A stretch of 64,000 nucleotides of DNA from Saccharomycopsis crataegensis (lineage: Eukaryota; Ascomycota; Saccharomycetes; Ascoideales; Saccharomycopsidaceae), in NCBI RefSeq assembly GCF_037102585.1, contig NW_027043819.1:1-64000 (forward strand), read 5' to 3'. The notes beneath the pieces were generated by a model, which worked only from the letters and a program-made list of their open reading frames with translations, searched no databases and was not told where the DNA came from. The stretch's first letter is position 1; each line of letters opens with the position of its first letter. Positions 18,543-26,866 of this stretch are shown here, piece after piece. The position numbers and the translations under genes were made by a program.

Positions 18543-20966
18543 ATGGAAGAAAAATCACAATTTTTGGTGCCATTGGCAGATAAAGTTTCCAGAAAGCCCC
18601 GGAGATCATGGCCATGGGAAAAATTCCTCGGGTGTGCTTGTCTTTTGCTCCTTTTGTACCACACCAACCACCAACAACCCCTGATCTCATCGCCGCCATC
18701 GTTAGCAACCTTATCGGAGCGCTACCTCAACGTCTTATCTGCCACCAATCTTGCTGCCAAATGGTCCTATGAGTTCACAAAGGCACCTCATTTAGCAGGA
18801 ACAAACATCGAGCTAGCCAATTGGCAAAAGAAGAAGTTTGAAGACTTTGGGTTATGTAATGTGGAAACTGAGGACTTTGACGTTTATTTGAACTACCCAA
18901 GTAAAACATCTTTAAAGTTGATCGATGCCAACAGCGATGAGATAATTTATCATCCAACCCTTAAGGAAGACCAGCTTGATGAGGATCCTACCACCAATAG
19001 TCCTGGATTGATACCTGCTTTCCATGGCTATTCTGCTTCGGGGAATATCACTGCTAAATATATTTATGCCAATTACGGTACGGTTGGTGATTTCCAGAAG
19101 CTAATTGACAACAATGTCAATATAACCGGTAAAATTGTGATTGTTAGATACGGTAAAATTTTTAGAGGCTTGAAGGTCAGATTTGCTCAAAACGCTGGAG
19201 CCGTAGGTGTTTTAATTTATTCTGAACCTTCGGATGATGGGGAAATTACCGTCGACCATGGGTATGCCGCTTATCCCAATGGTCCAGCAAGAAACCCATC
19301 GGCTATTCAAAGAGGATCTGTTCAATTCTTATCCCAAATTCCTGGAGACCCAACTACGCCTGGCTGGCCTTCCAAAGGCGATGATATTCACAGGGTTGAC
19401 CCGCATCACAGTATTCCAAGTATCCCCTCTTTGCCTATTAGCTATTCAGAAGTAGTCACAATCTTGAAAGCTTTGAATGGTCATGGTTTAAAATTTGATG
19501 GTTGGGAAGGGGACCTTTCGGAAGTTAACTACAATATTGGACCAAACCCTGACTTGCTGTTGAACATGTTCAACCTTCAGGATTATAAAATCAACAAGAT
19601 TTTTAATGTTTATGGAGAGATTGAAGGTCATCTAAAAGACGAAGTCATTTTGCTTGGAAATCACAGAGATGCATGGATCAAAGGTGGTGCTGGTGATCCA
19701 AACTCTGGGTCTGCAACAATGATGGAAATTATTAGAGCATTGCATGAGTTGCAGATGACTGGCTGGAAACCCTATCGCACTATTCGTTTTGCTTCCTGGG
19801 ATGGTGAAGAGTACGGTTTAATAGGGTCAACGGAATTTGGTGAATTATACCACAAGGAGCTTCAAAAGAAAGTCATTGCCTACTTGAACCTCGATGTTGG
19901 AACCAGTGGCAGTCATTTGAAATTGCAAGGCTCTCCACTATTGTATAAGCTTCTTAATGAAAATGCGCAGAAGATTAAACACCCAATTTATAACAAAACT
20001 TTGTTTGATCATTTCTATGAGAATAAAAAATTCATCTCTATCTTGGGAAGCGGCTCTGACTTCACAGTGTTCTTGGAGCATTTGGGTATCGCTTCTATCG
20101 ACCTTGGCTTTACCCCAGCCAACAAAGATCCAATTTATCATTATCATTCAAACTATGACTCTTATCATTGGATGAATAAGTTTGGTGACCCTGGATTTAA
20201 ATTACACAATACTATGGCTAAATATTTGGGGTTGGTTACTTTGGACCTTGTTGAGAATAAAATTTTGAGATTTGGGGCCATTGAAAACAGTGAACTAATT
20301 AAAGAATTCTTTGAATTAACAGTGAAAAAAGTACCTTGTCATTGGTTGAATGAACCTACAAATTACGAATGGACTCTTGTGGGAACTTGCTGTCGTCAAC
20401 TGAACTTGCCTTTTGAAAATAGTGTCCTCGACGAAGAGTTTGACGATTTATTGCAAGCCTTCAGTGACTCTGGTGTGGTTTATGATAACTGGAATGATAA
20501 TTCACATTATTGTGATCTTGCAAAAATGAAGGAAAAATCTTTGAAAGAGATTATTTCTTTAACAAATAATTCCATCAACTCTTTTATTGGGACATCCTAC
20601 AAAATTGAAGCCCGTATGGTGGATTTGAAATTTGAGTTGGATGATCTTGAACGACGTGGATATTCTCCATGGAACCCAATTTATCGTTGGAAACTTAGTA
20701 GAATCATGGCTAAAATTGCAGCAGTAAACTCGAAATTGAAGTTTGTTGAGCGATACTTCCTATACTACAAAGGTTTGACTGGTAGAAAATGGTTCCGTCA
20801 TATCATTTATGCTGCTGGAAGAAATACCGGCTATTCTGGTCAAGTGTTTCCAGGCTTAAGTGAGGCCATCGAGGATGATGACATGCATGAATTTGTGAAG
20901 TGGTTGTTTATCATCAATTCAAGCATCAGAAAGGCTAATAAACACTTAAAATTGATGAGTGAATGA
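18543..20966 (+). CDS. VPS70: Vps70/glutamate-carboxypeptidase-II-like M28 membrane peptidase, copy A
   Basis: VPS70 encodes a type II membrane protein of the GCPII/transferrin-receptor family, implicated in vacuolar protein sorting. The 807-residue product (yeast 811) has a short cytosolic N-tail, one membrane segment (about 28-42, CACLLLLLYH), a PA domain (about 150-290), the M28 catalytic domain and a C-terminal TfR-type dimerisation domain (about 600-807). Zinc ligands look complete: H in GNHRDAWI (about 374), D in GAGDPNSGSA (about 384), E-E in SWDGEEYG (about 422-423, catalytic base and ligand), D in YLNLDVG (about 449) and H in IYHYHSNYDSYHW (about 534). It is therefore predicted to be active. 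A second copy lies at 37024-39471. Confidence 0.88.
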   Translation: MEEKSQFLVPLADKVSRKPRRSWPWEKFLGCACLLLLLYHTNHQQPLISSPPSLATLSERYLNVLSATNLAAKWSYEFTKAPHLAGTNIELANWQKKKFEDFGLCNVETEDFDVYLNYPSKTSLKLIDANSDEIIYHPTLKEDQLDEDPTTNSPGLIPAFHGYSASGNITAKYIYANYGTVGDFQKLIDNNVNITGKIVIVRYGKIFRGLKVRFAQNAGAVGVLIYSEPSDDGEITVDHGYAAYPNGPARNPSAIQRGSVQFLSQIPGDPTTPGWPSKGDDIHRVDPHHSIPSIPSLPISYSEVVTILKALNGHGLKFDGWEGDLSEVNYNIGPNPDLLLNMFNLQDYKINKIFNVYGEIEGHLKDEVILLGNHRDAWIKGGAGDPNSGSATMMEIIRALHELQMTGWKPYRTIRFASWDGEEYGLIGSTEFGELYHKELQKKVIAYLNLDVGTSGSHLKLQGSPLLYKLLNENAQKIKHPIYNKTLFDHFYENKKFISILGSGSDFTVFLEHLGIASIDLGFTPANKDPIYHYHSNYDSYHWMNKFGDPGFKLHNTMAKYLGLVTLDLVENKILRFGAIENSELIKEFFELTVKKVPCHWLNEPTNYEWTLVGTCCRQLNLPFENSVLDEEFDDLLQAFSDSGVVYDNWNDNSHYCDLAKMKEKSLKEIISLTNNSINSFIGTSYKIEARMVDLKFELDDLERRGYSPWNPIYRWKLSRIMAKIAAVNSKLKFVERYFLYYKGLTGRKWFRHIIYAAGRNTGYSGQVFPGLSEAIEDDDMHEFVKWLFIINSSIRKANKHLKLMSE

Positions 20967-20969
20967 TGA

Positions 20970-21308
20970 TGATGATTTTTTTTTTTTTTTTTTAGTTTTG
21001 GGGGATTTTTTTTTTTTTAGTTATTCTTCGTATATTTAAGTTCAGTAACGAGGGCTAGTTAGCTTTCAGTTGGAGGTTTTTTATGTTTATATTTATCATC
21101 TAGTTTAACAAAATTGACATGGGTATTTCTGTTGTTTTAAAGAAAAATTATTAAGTGTTGTTTACTTGGAGATGTTTATTTAGGAGCTTGTAAGCATATA
21201 AATTACAGCAAAAACTGTATCACCTTGTAATTTGTTTATTTAGCCCAAAATACCAAAACAAAAAAAAACGCTTATCCTAGATTGTCTTGCATTGAAAACT
21301 TTACTTTC
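20970..21308. terminator. Convergent 3' region of VPS70-A and RRN9
   Basis: T-rich runs (T18 near 20977, T12 near 21006) and TATATTTA-type words lie between the two converging genes. This fits yeast 3'-end formation on both strands. No gene is seen. Confidence 0.4.
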
Positions 21309-22955
21309 TCATATAACAGCTTTTTTATCCTCTTCCTTCTTTATCACGACTTGCGCAGTATTATAATCCCGTTCGTCATCTCCTACCTCTACGCGTTCCT
21401 CTACCTTTCCCTGTAATTTCTCTTCAGTCTCTATGTCTCTGCTATAATCGTGAGCTTTGACATTTCTGTCTTTTGCATTGGAAATACCATTATGAATTCT
21501 AGAAGCTTCCAAAGGCTTATTTTTCTTAGCTATACCGTTATTTTTTCGCGGTCTTATATGCTGAAAAGTCTTTTTGATATTCAGATCTTTTAAAATAATC
21601 GGATCAATCATCAACCTGCAGGATTTCATCCTCCGTTGGATACGAGCCATAAAGCATGGGGGACGCAAATTACTATGTTCTAAAAGGCCTCTAGCCAACA
21701 GCGCCCTTGTATCTTCAAATTTCCGTCTTTTGTGAAGCCGCTCTTCATTAGGTGTGCCGCAATCCTTAAACGCATAATGGTTTTCCGTAAATGCCTGATG
21801 CTTTGGATGAATGTAATTTCGGGGCGCCTGAACAAATAATTCATGATTCCGCCTATACATTTTACGATAAGCAATATTGCCATCATCATTTGCCAAACAA
21901 GAAAAAGTCAAAATGTCCGCCCAGTTCATGGGCTTAGTACGCCGACCAAAAAAACGTTCGCTACCTTTTGGCCAAAGCTGCTTTCTCTGAAGGAGAATAT
22001 GCTGAAGTAATACATCAAGCCTATGGAATAACGTTTTCATGTGAGGCTCTGAGAGATTCGGAGGAGGCTCAACAAGGGCTTCAAGAGGTTTTGATAACTC
22101 CCCTTGATTTTGAAGCTTTTCTGAGTGCAGACTGATTTTCGAGTAGATCAATCGTTGAAAAAGACCATTCAATTCAATCTTCAAATTAGCGTGCGGTGAT
22201 GAGCCATCTTCAAATTCAAGGCCACACTCAGTACCTTCTTTTTCTCCTTCAGAGGAAATATCCAGGTAATCAAAGGCTTCGTCATCCTCTTCTTCATCAT
22301 CCTCTTCTTCATTGTCTCCTTCTTCGTCCTCCTCATCCGATACATCCTGTTGATTTTCCATATCTCCTGAATTCGAAAATCCCACAGGTTCAGTGTCACT
22401 AAGCTTTGAGGTACTATTATCATAGAATTGTACCATATTTTCAATATTTTCAGAGCGATCATCTGGCAATATCCTTTGCCCGTTAGCATACTTCATTTTA
22501 TTACTTTCCAAGTTCTCGGGTACTCGATTATTCAACTCCCTTAGATTCGCAAGTATTTTTGTATATCTTCTAACCTGCTCTGGGTTTCCAAATTGTGACA
22601 AATATTTAATCGTCATGAATCGTCTAAATCGACGATCAAACTTTGGTCTTTTTCTATCAATCCAAACGTCATCATCTTCATTATTATTTTCAGTACCCGT
22701 AGCCCTAGATGCAATCCGCTGCATTTTGAATGGATTATTCTCATCAATATATATTGATGTAGATTTAGGGTCAGGGATGAATTGAAATGGTAATGGCCAT
22801 GATGTATATTCTTTTTTAGGATGCTCGAACTTATTGTTTAGCTTCATCAAGTACGCCAGGTACAAATGGGTTGTTAAATCTGAACGAAAATCCTCTTCAA
22901 TATTACGGATAATATCTTGGATATCCAGGAGTTCGCCCTCTGTGGGAAGTTGCAT
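21309..22955 (-). CDS. RRN9: Rrn9-like subunit of the RNA polymerase I upstream activating factor
   Basis: Rrn9 is part of UAF, which binds the rDNA promoter upstream element and recruits TBP and core factor. The N-terminus (DLTTHLYLAYLMKLNN...YTSWPLPFQFIPDP, about residues 24-65) matches the Rrn9 domain, whose W-x-WPLP element is characteristic. A second conserved block (MNWADILTFSCLANDDGNIAYRK.YRR, about 346-375) corresponds to the family's DW-x-D-(I/V)-L helix. The 548-residue protein is longer than S. cerevisiae Rrn9 (365) because of a highly acidic insert (about 205-250) and a basic C-terminus. The ATG at 22955 is first in frame. Identification rests on two motifs. Confidence 0.72.
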   Translation of the reverse strand: MQLPTEGELLDIQDIIRNIEEDFRSDLTTHLYLAYLMKLNNKFEHPKKEYTSWPLPFQFIPDPKSTSIYIDENNPFKMQRIASRATGTENNNEDDDVWIDRKRPKFDRRFRRFMTIKYLSQFGNPEQVRRYTKILANLRELNNRVPENLESNKMKYANGQRILPDDRSENIENMVQFYDNSTSKLSDTEPVGFSNSGDMENQQDVSDEEDEEGDNEEEDDEEEDDEAFDYLDISSEGEKEGTECGLEFEDGSSPHANLKIELNGLFQRLIYSKISLHSEKLQNQGELSKPLEALVEPPPNLSEPHMKTLFHRLDVLLQHILLQRKQLWPKGSERFFGRRTKPMNWADILTFSCLANDDGNIAYRKMYRRNHELFVQAPRNYIHPKHQAFTENHYAFKDCGTPNEERLHKRRKFEDTRALLARGLLEHSNLRPPCFMARIQRRMKSCRLMIDPIILKDLNIKKTFQHIRPRKNNGIAKKNKPLEASRIHNGISNAKDRNVKAHDYSRDIETEEKLQGKVEERVEVGDDERDYNTAQVVIKKEEDKKAVI

Positions 22956-23203
22956 ATTAGTTATGCTCTTTCAACCAGTTATATTTGCAATAAATCACTT
23001 AAATCCTTATAGAAAATAAAAATCATTTTCTTTTTATGACCCGCTGTTTTGGCTCCTATTATACACCCATTGGGGGTGTGCAGTAGTACCCTCCACACCC
23101 CCTATACATCCAAAAAATTGGAAAAAAAAAAGAACAATCGAAAAAGTGAACATTCAACCAGATCAACCTTTAGATAGTGGACTTCCAATATATAAAATCA
23201 AAG

Positions 23204-24073
23204 ATGCCTAAACTTGAAGAAATATCCGACGATGATATCGATAATATGGACATGGATTTGGCTCAATTTGACCCATCTCTTAAAACCCACATTGCCCCAA
23301 AAGTCCAACCAACAGTAACAAAATCTACAAACTATGATGAGGAGCCTCCATTATTCCCAAATATCCCAATGCAAAATCCTCCAAGCAGTGGCAACAATAA
23401 TGTTAATGTAGGGAGCTCTGGTGGGAGAACTGGTATTCCAATGCTTGTTGATCAAGATGGTAATCCTGTTTCTGTTGACGAAGCTGACTTTCCGTTGACC
23501 TCGCAAGAAGAAATGAAAACACTTCAGATAATCTATCCTTGTTACTTCGATATCAATCGCTCACAAAAAGAAGGGAGAAGGGTTCCAAAGGATCTTGCTG
23601 TTCAAAATCCCCTTGCCAAAACTATTTCTGATGCTTGTATTCGCCTAGGATTGAAGACTGTTCTTGAACCTGATAAGACACATCCACAAGATTTTGGTAA
23701 TTCTGGTAGAGTCAGGGTATTGATCAAGAAGGATTCCCAAAGCATAAATTCAATGGTGAAAAACAAGAGAGTGCTCATAAAAAAAGTTGGTGTTTACCTC
23801 AAGAAAAATCCAACCACTTTACAAAGCGTCAAGCAATTGAAATTACCTAACTTTGATCCCCAACTCCAAGCCGCTGATTTCCAACCACAACGTGTACCAA
23901 GAGTGAAGGGCTTCAAAATGAATGATATAGTCCCATTACATAGCCCATTCCTTATGGGTCATCCTCAGTTGAAAGGTGTTTATACTAAAGAACCCGAAGT
24001 TACAACCAGTACTTCTTCTACACCATCACTCCCGCAAATGCCGAAGAAAAAGATCTTAAAAGTGAGACGTTAA
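23204..24073 (+). CDS. SEC65: Signal recognition particle subunit Sec65 (SRP19)
   Basis: Sec65 binds SRP RNA and is needed for Srp54 loading in co-translational targeting. The 289-residue product (yeast 273) has an acidic N-terminal tail and the SRP19 domain at about 105-195: IIYPCYFDINRSQKEGRRVPKDLAV (the IYP-YFD and GRR signatures), NPLAKTISDACIRLGL, and GRVRVLIK. The C-terminus is lysine-rich (KKKILKVRR). The first true ATG is at 23204 (MPKLEEISDDD); in-frame sequence upstream starts only with GTG. It shares a 248-bp divergent promoter with RRN9. Confidence 0.93.
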   Translation: MPKLEEISDDDIDNMDMDLAQFDPSLKTHIAPKVQPTVTKSTNYDEEPPLFPNIPMQNPPSSGNNNVNVGSSGGRTGIPMLVDQDGNPVSVDEADFPLTSQEEMKTLQIIYPCYFDINRSQKEGRRVPKDLAVQNPLAKTISDACIRLGLKTVLEPDKTHPQDFGNSGRVRVLIKKDSQSINSMVKNKRVLIKKVGVYLKKNPTTLQSVKQLKLPNFDPQLQAADFQPQRVPRVKGFKMNDIVPLHSPFLMGHPQLKGVYTKEPEVTTSTSSTPSLPQMPKKKILKVRR

Positions 24074-24265
24074 GTTATGATATAATGTTTAAATGTTTAT
24101 GCTGAATTATTGTATGTTTTTTTTCTTTTTTTCTTCCTTTCTGTTCCTGTTGTACCCGTATTATTATATCGTCTATAAAATCTTAATTTGGATTCTACAA
24201 ACCATCAATCACAATAAACAAATGAAGTGATATATTATATTAAAACTTTACTAAGAATGAGAGCT

Positions 24266-26482
24266 TTATTCAATAATCTCGGTCTTTTCTTCAATAATTT
24301 CTTCTTTAATTTCTTCAATGATAATATCTTCAACTTCTTCCGAGACATCTATCTTGATATTCAACTGTTGCAATTTGCGTTCAACAGAAGCTCTGTAATT
24401 ACTCCATTCTTCTAACAATCTACGTCTGTTCAAGATCAATTCCTTAGTAGCCTCACTAGCCTCCATGGCATCCTGTTCATCGAATTGAGCGGAGTACTCA
24501 CGCAACATTTTGCGGACCTTTTTACGGTCACCACCGGTCAATAAGGTTGCTGGTCTTGGTCTCCAGGCAAATTGCTTGAAGTTGTCAATACCTTCTACAA
24601 CCAAAGGATGACCGGCAAAATCATAAATCTTGAAACCATTTTCAATCTTGTGACGCCATGAAGAGGACCAGGCAGCCAAGTAACGACCCGATGGGTCCCA
24701 TTCCAAATTGGTCAAACCAAAGTGGTCAGCATCACCAATTTGTTTGAGGGATGCCTTAACGTTTTCATTCTTCAATTTTTCATCACTGGCCAACACAGTG
24801 TTACCATCATAATCCATGTCAAAGAATTCAATCTTAGAATTAGAAGAGGCAATAGCAGCAGCTGCAAGGAATCTACCCTTTGGAGACCAGTTCAAGTTGG
24901 TTGAGTGCTTGTTTTCAATACTCTTAAAGTTCTTGTATTTCTTCAAGTTAATAGCAGAAGTAGCATTCTTCTTACCCTTTTTGTTATCAGTCTCCGGAGC
25001 ATAGAAGTTAATGATATTCTTAGGAATGGCCAAATTGATTGGGCCTTGATCCAAACGGGAAATGGTGACAAAACGATCAGTCTTTGGTTCCCAGGCAAAA
25101 TTGATCACAGCTTCCTTAAGCTCGATCTTTTCAACTGGAATTTCTTTTTCTTCGAGGTTGAAGAACTCCAAATTGGAGAAGATGGTCTTCTTGGACTTGG
25201 TGTGTCTATCAACCTTAACACACAAGTATTTACCCTCATCTTGCCAGTGGAATCTACAGTCAGAAACTTGGAACAAGTTCAGAGTTCTAAGAATTTTCTT
25301 GGATGGGAGTTCCATCAAGGTAACTCTGGCAGTTTGGTTAGAAGTTTCTGGAGTCCAGTAAGCAATAACGGAGGACACTTCATCCTTCTTATTAGCAGCC
25401 AATTTTACGCCCGCTGGGGCAAATTCGAATTCTTGCAAACCTTCAATCTTGATAAGTTTCTTTTCTAACAAAGCCATGGAGCTTGATTCATAAACGGCCA
25501 AAGCATCAGGACCTTTTCTAGCAAAATATTGACCGTCGTGAGACCACTTGATTAATGGCCATTCAATCTTTTTGTTTTGTTCCAAGTTTGGCGGCAAGGC
25601 GAAGGATCTAACAGGAATACCTGTAGACAATTCCCAAATGATCAACTTATGGCCTTCATCTTCTGGACCAAATGGGAAAGAGGCTCTAGCTGGATGGTCC
25701 GCAGGTGGTAATTTGATTGGTTCAGGACTCAAGGAAACCATATATTTTTCGTCTGGAGAGAAATCTAATAATCTAACTTCTGGGTGGTAGAACTTTCTGA
25801 TGTTTTCGAATTGTGATCCACCCCAAGATTGGATACCTTGAGGGTGGAGGGTTAACATGTATGAACCTTTTGGAGAAAACGTAGAGAACCCGGTATTGAA
25901 ATCCAAGCGTTCCATGGCTGGTTCGATATTTTTATGTTTTTGCCAGTTGACAACAAGACTTTCTCCAAAGTTGATCATGAATTGATCTCTAACGCTTTCA
26001 TCTTGCAACCATGATTTCAAGTAATCAGTTTCTTTGAATTCAGGAACCTTTGGAGTTGGAGCTTCATCATTGACAGCACCTTCAGCCCCATATTTCTCAA
26101 CATCAGATAACTTATTCAAGAATAATCTGTGCTTAGCATCCAATTTCTTACCGTTCAATGATTTGATAGCTAATTCCGCATCTTTTTCTGTAGCAAATTG
26201 CACAAACATGTAGCCAGTAGTTTTACCATTTTCAATTGGCATATGGAAAGCATCGACATCTTCACCAGAAGTCAAACGAGCCTTCACATTAGTGAACAAT
26301 TTTGTCAACACCTTTTTCAACATCGGGACCTTTGATTCAGGAGCAATTGGAGCCCCGTCAACGACCACATATTCTTCGATACCGGAGTCGGCGTCAACAC
26401 GGTATTTATCTTCAATATCAGAGAAGTCAACCTCGTTAAGGTCGATAACAACGTCCTCGATACTTAATTCTTCGACGGTCAT
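24266..26482 (-). CDS. PRT1: Translation initiation factor eIF3 subunit b
   Basis: Prt1/eIF3b is the scaffold of eIF3, contacting eIF3a, eIF3i, eIF3g and eIF3j and the 40S subunit. The 738-residue product (yeast 763) has an acidic N-terminus, an RRM-like domain (about 35-125, GYMFVQFATEKDAELAIKSL), a long WD-type beta-propeller (about 190-640, with repeated W-SPKG/W-PSGRYLAAW blades), and a C-terminal helical segment (KKVRKMLREYSAQFDEQDA) that binds eIF3i/g. Codon use is strongly biased to TTG, GGT, CCA and AAG, as in highly expressed yeast genes. Two inverted Reb1-type sites lie in its promoter. Confidence 0.96.
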   Translation of the reverse strand: MTVEELSIEDVVIDLNEVDFSDIEDKYRVDADSGIEEYVVVDGAPIAPESKVPMLKKVLTKLFTNVKARLTSGEDVDAFHMPIENGKTTGYMFVQFATEKDAELAIKSLNGKKLDAKHRLFLNKLSDVEKYGAEGAVNDEAPTPKVPEFKETDYLKSWLQDESVRDQFMINFGESLVVNWQKHKNIEPAMERLDFNTGFSTFSPKGSYMLTLHPQGIQSWGGSQFENIRKFYHPEVRLLDFSPDEKYMVSLSPEPIKLPPADHPARASFPFGPEDEGHKLIIWELSTGIPVRSFALPPNLEQNKKIEWPLIKWSHDGQYFARKGPDALAVYESSSMALLEKKLIKIEGLQEFEFAPAGVKLAANKKDEVSSVIAYWTPETSNQTARVTLMELPSKKILRTLNLFQVSDCRFHWQDEGKYLCVKVDRHTKSKKTIFSNLEFFNLEEKEIPVEKIELKEAVINFAWEPKTDRFVTISRLDQGPINLAIPKNIINFYAPETDNKKGKKNATSAINLKKYKNFKSIENKHSTNLNWSPKGRFLAAAAIASSNSKIEFFDMDYDGNTVLASDEKLKNENVKASLKQIGDADHFGLTNLEWDPSGRYLAAWSSSWRHKIENGFKIYDFAGHPLVVEGIDNFKQFAWRPRPATLLTGGDRKKVRKMLREYSAQFDEQDAMEASEATKELILNRRRLLEEWSNYRASVERKLQQLNIKIDVSEEVEDIIIEEIKEEIIEEKTEIIE

Positions 26483-26587
26483 TATTACCCTAATACTAAT
26501 TTATTTACTGATCTGTCCATATCTTCAAGCACTCTCTCCCTCTCTTAATGAATATTTTTCATTATCAAAAAATTTTCCCCATTTACA

Positions 26588-26624
26588 TTACCCGGATATC
26601 AAAATATCATTATGGGTCGGGTAA
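26588..26624. promoter_or_regulatory. Inverted pair of Reb1-type sites upstream of PRT1
   Basis: TTACCCG at 26588-26594 and its reverse complement CGGGTAA at 26618-26624 face each other 106-142 bp upstream of the PRT1 start. TTACCCG is the core of the yeast general regulatory factor Reb1, which keeps promoters open. Two exact copies in this 384-bp gap are unlikely by chance. Confidence 0.65.
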
Positions 26625-26866
26625 TAAAAATGAAAAATAAAATAGCTTGAGCCAATTGGTTGGATCAAGAGCTCAGCTTTATGTGGTCAAATGTTTGTAA
26701 ATGGATAATTTATTGAAAGGAAGAATCAAAAAAAAAAAGATAATCTTTCCAAGAATATAGCCATATTAATAATAATTCTAACAATAAAAATAGCAAGAAA
26801 CGACAAAACTAAGAATGGCAAAAAAGATTTAGTGAATGAATATAATATTCATTAGCTACTACAACA

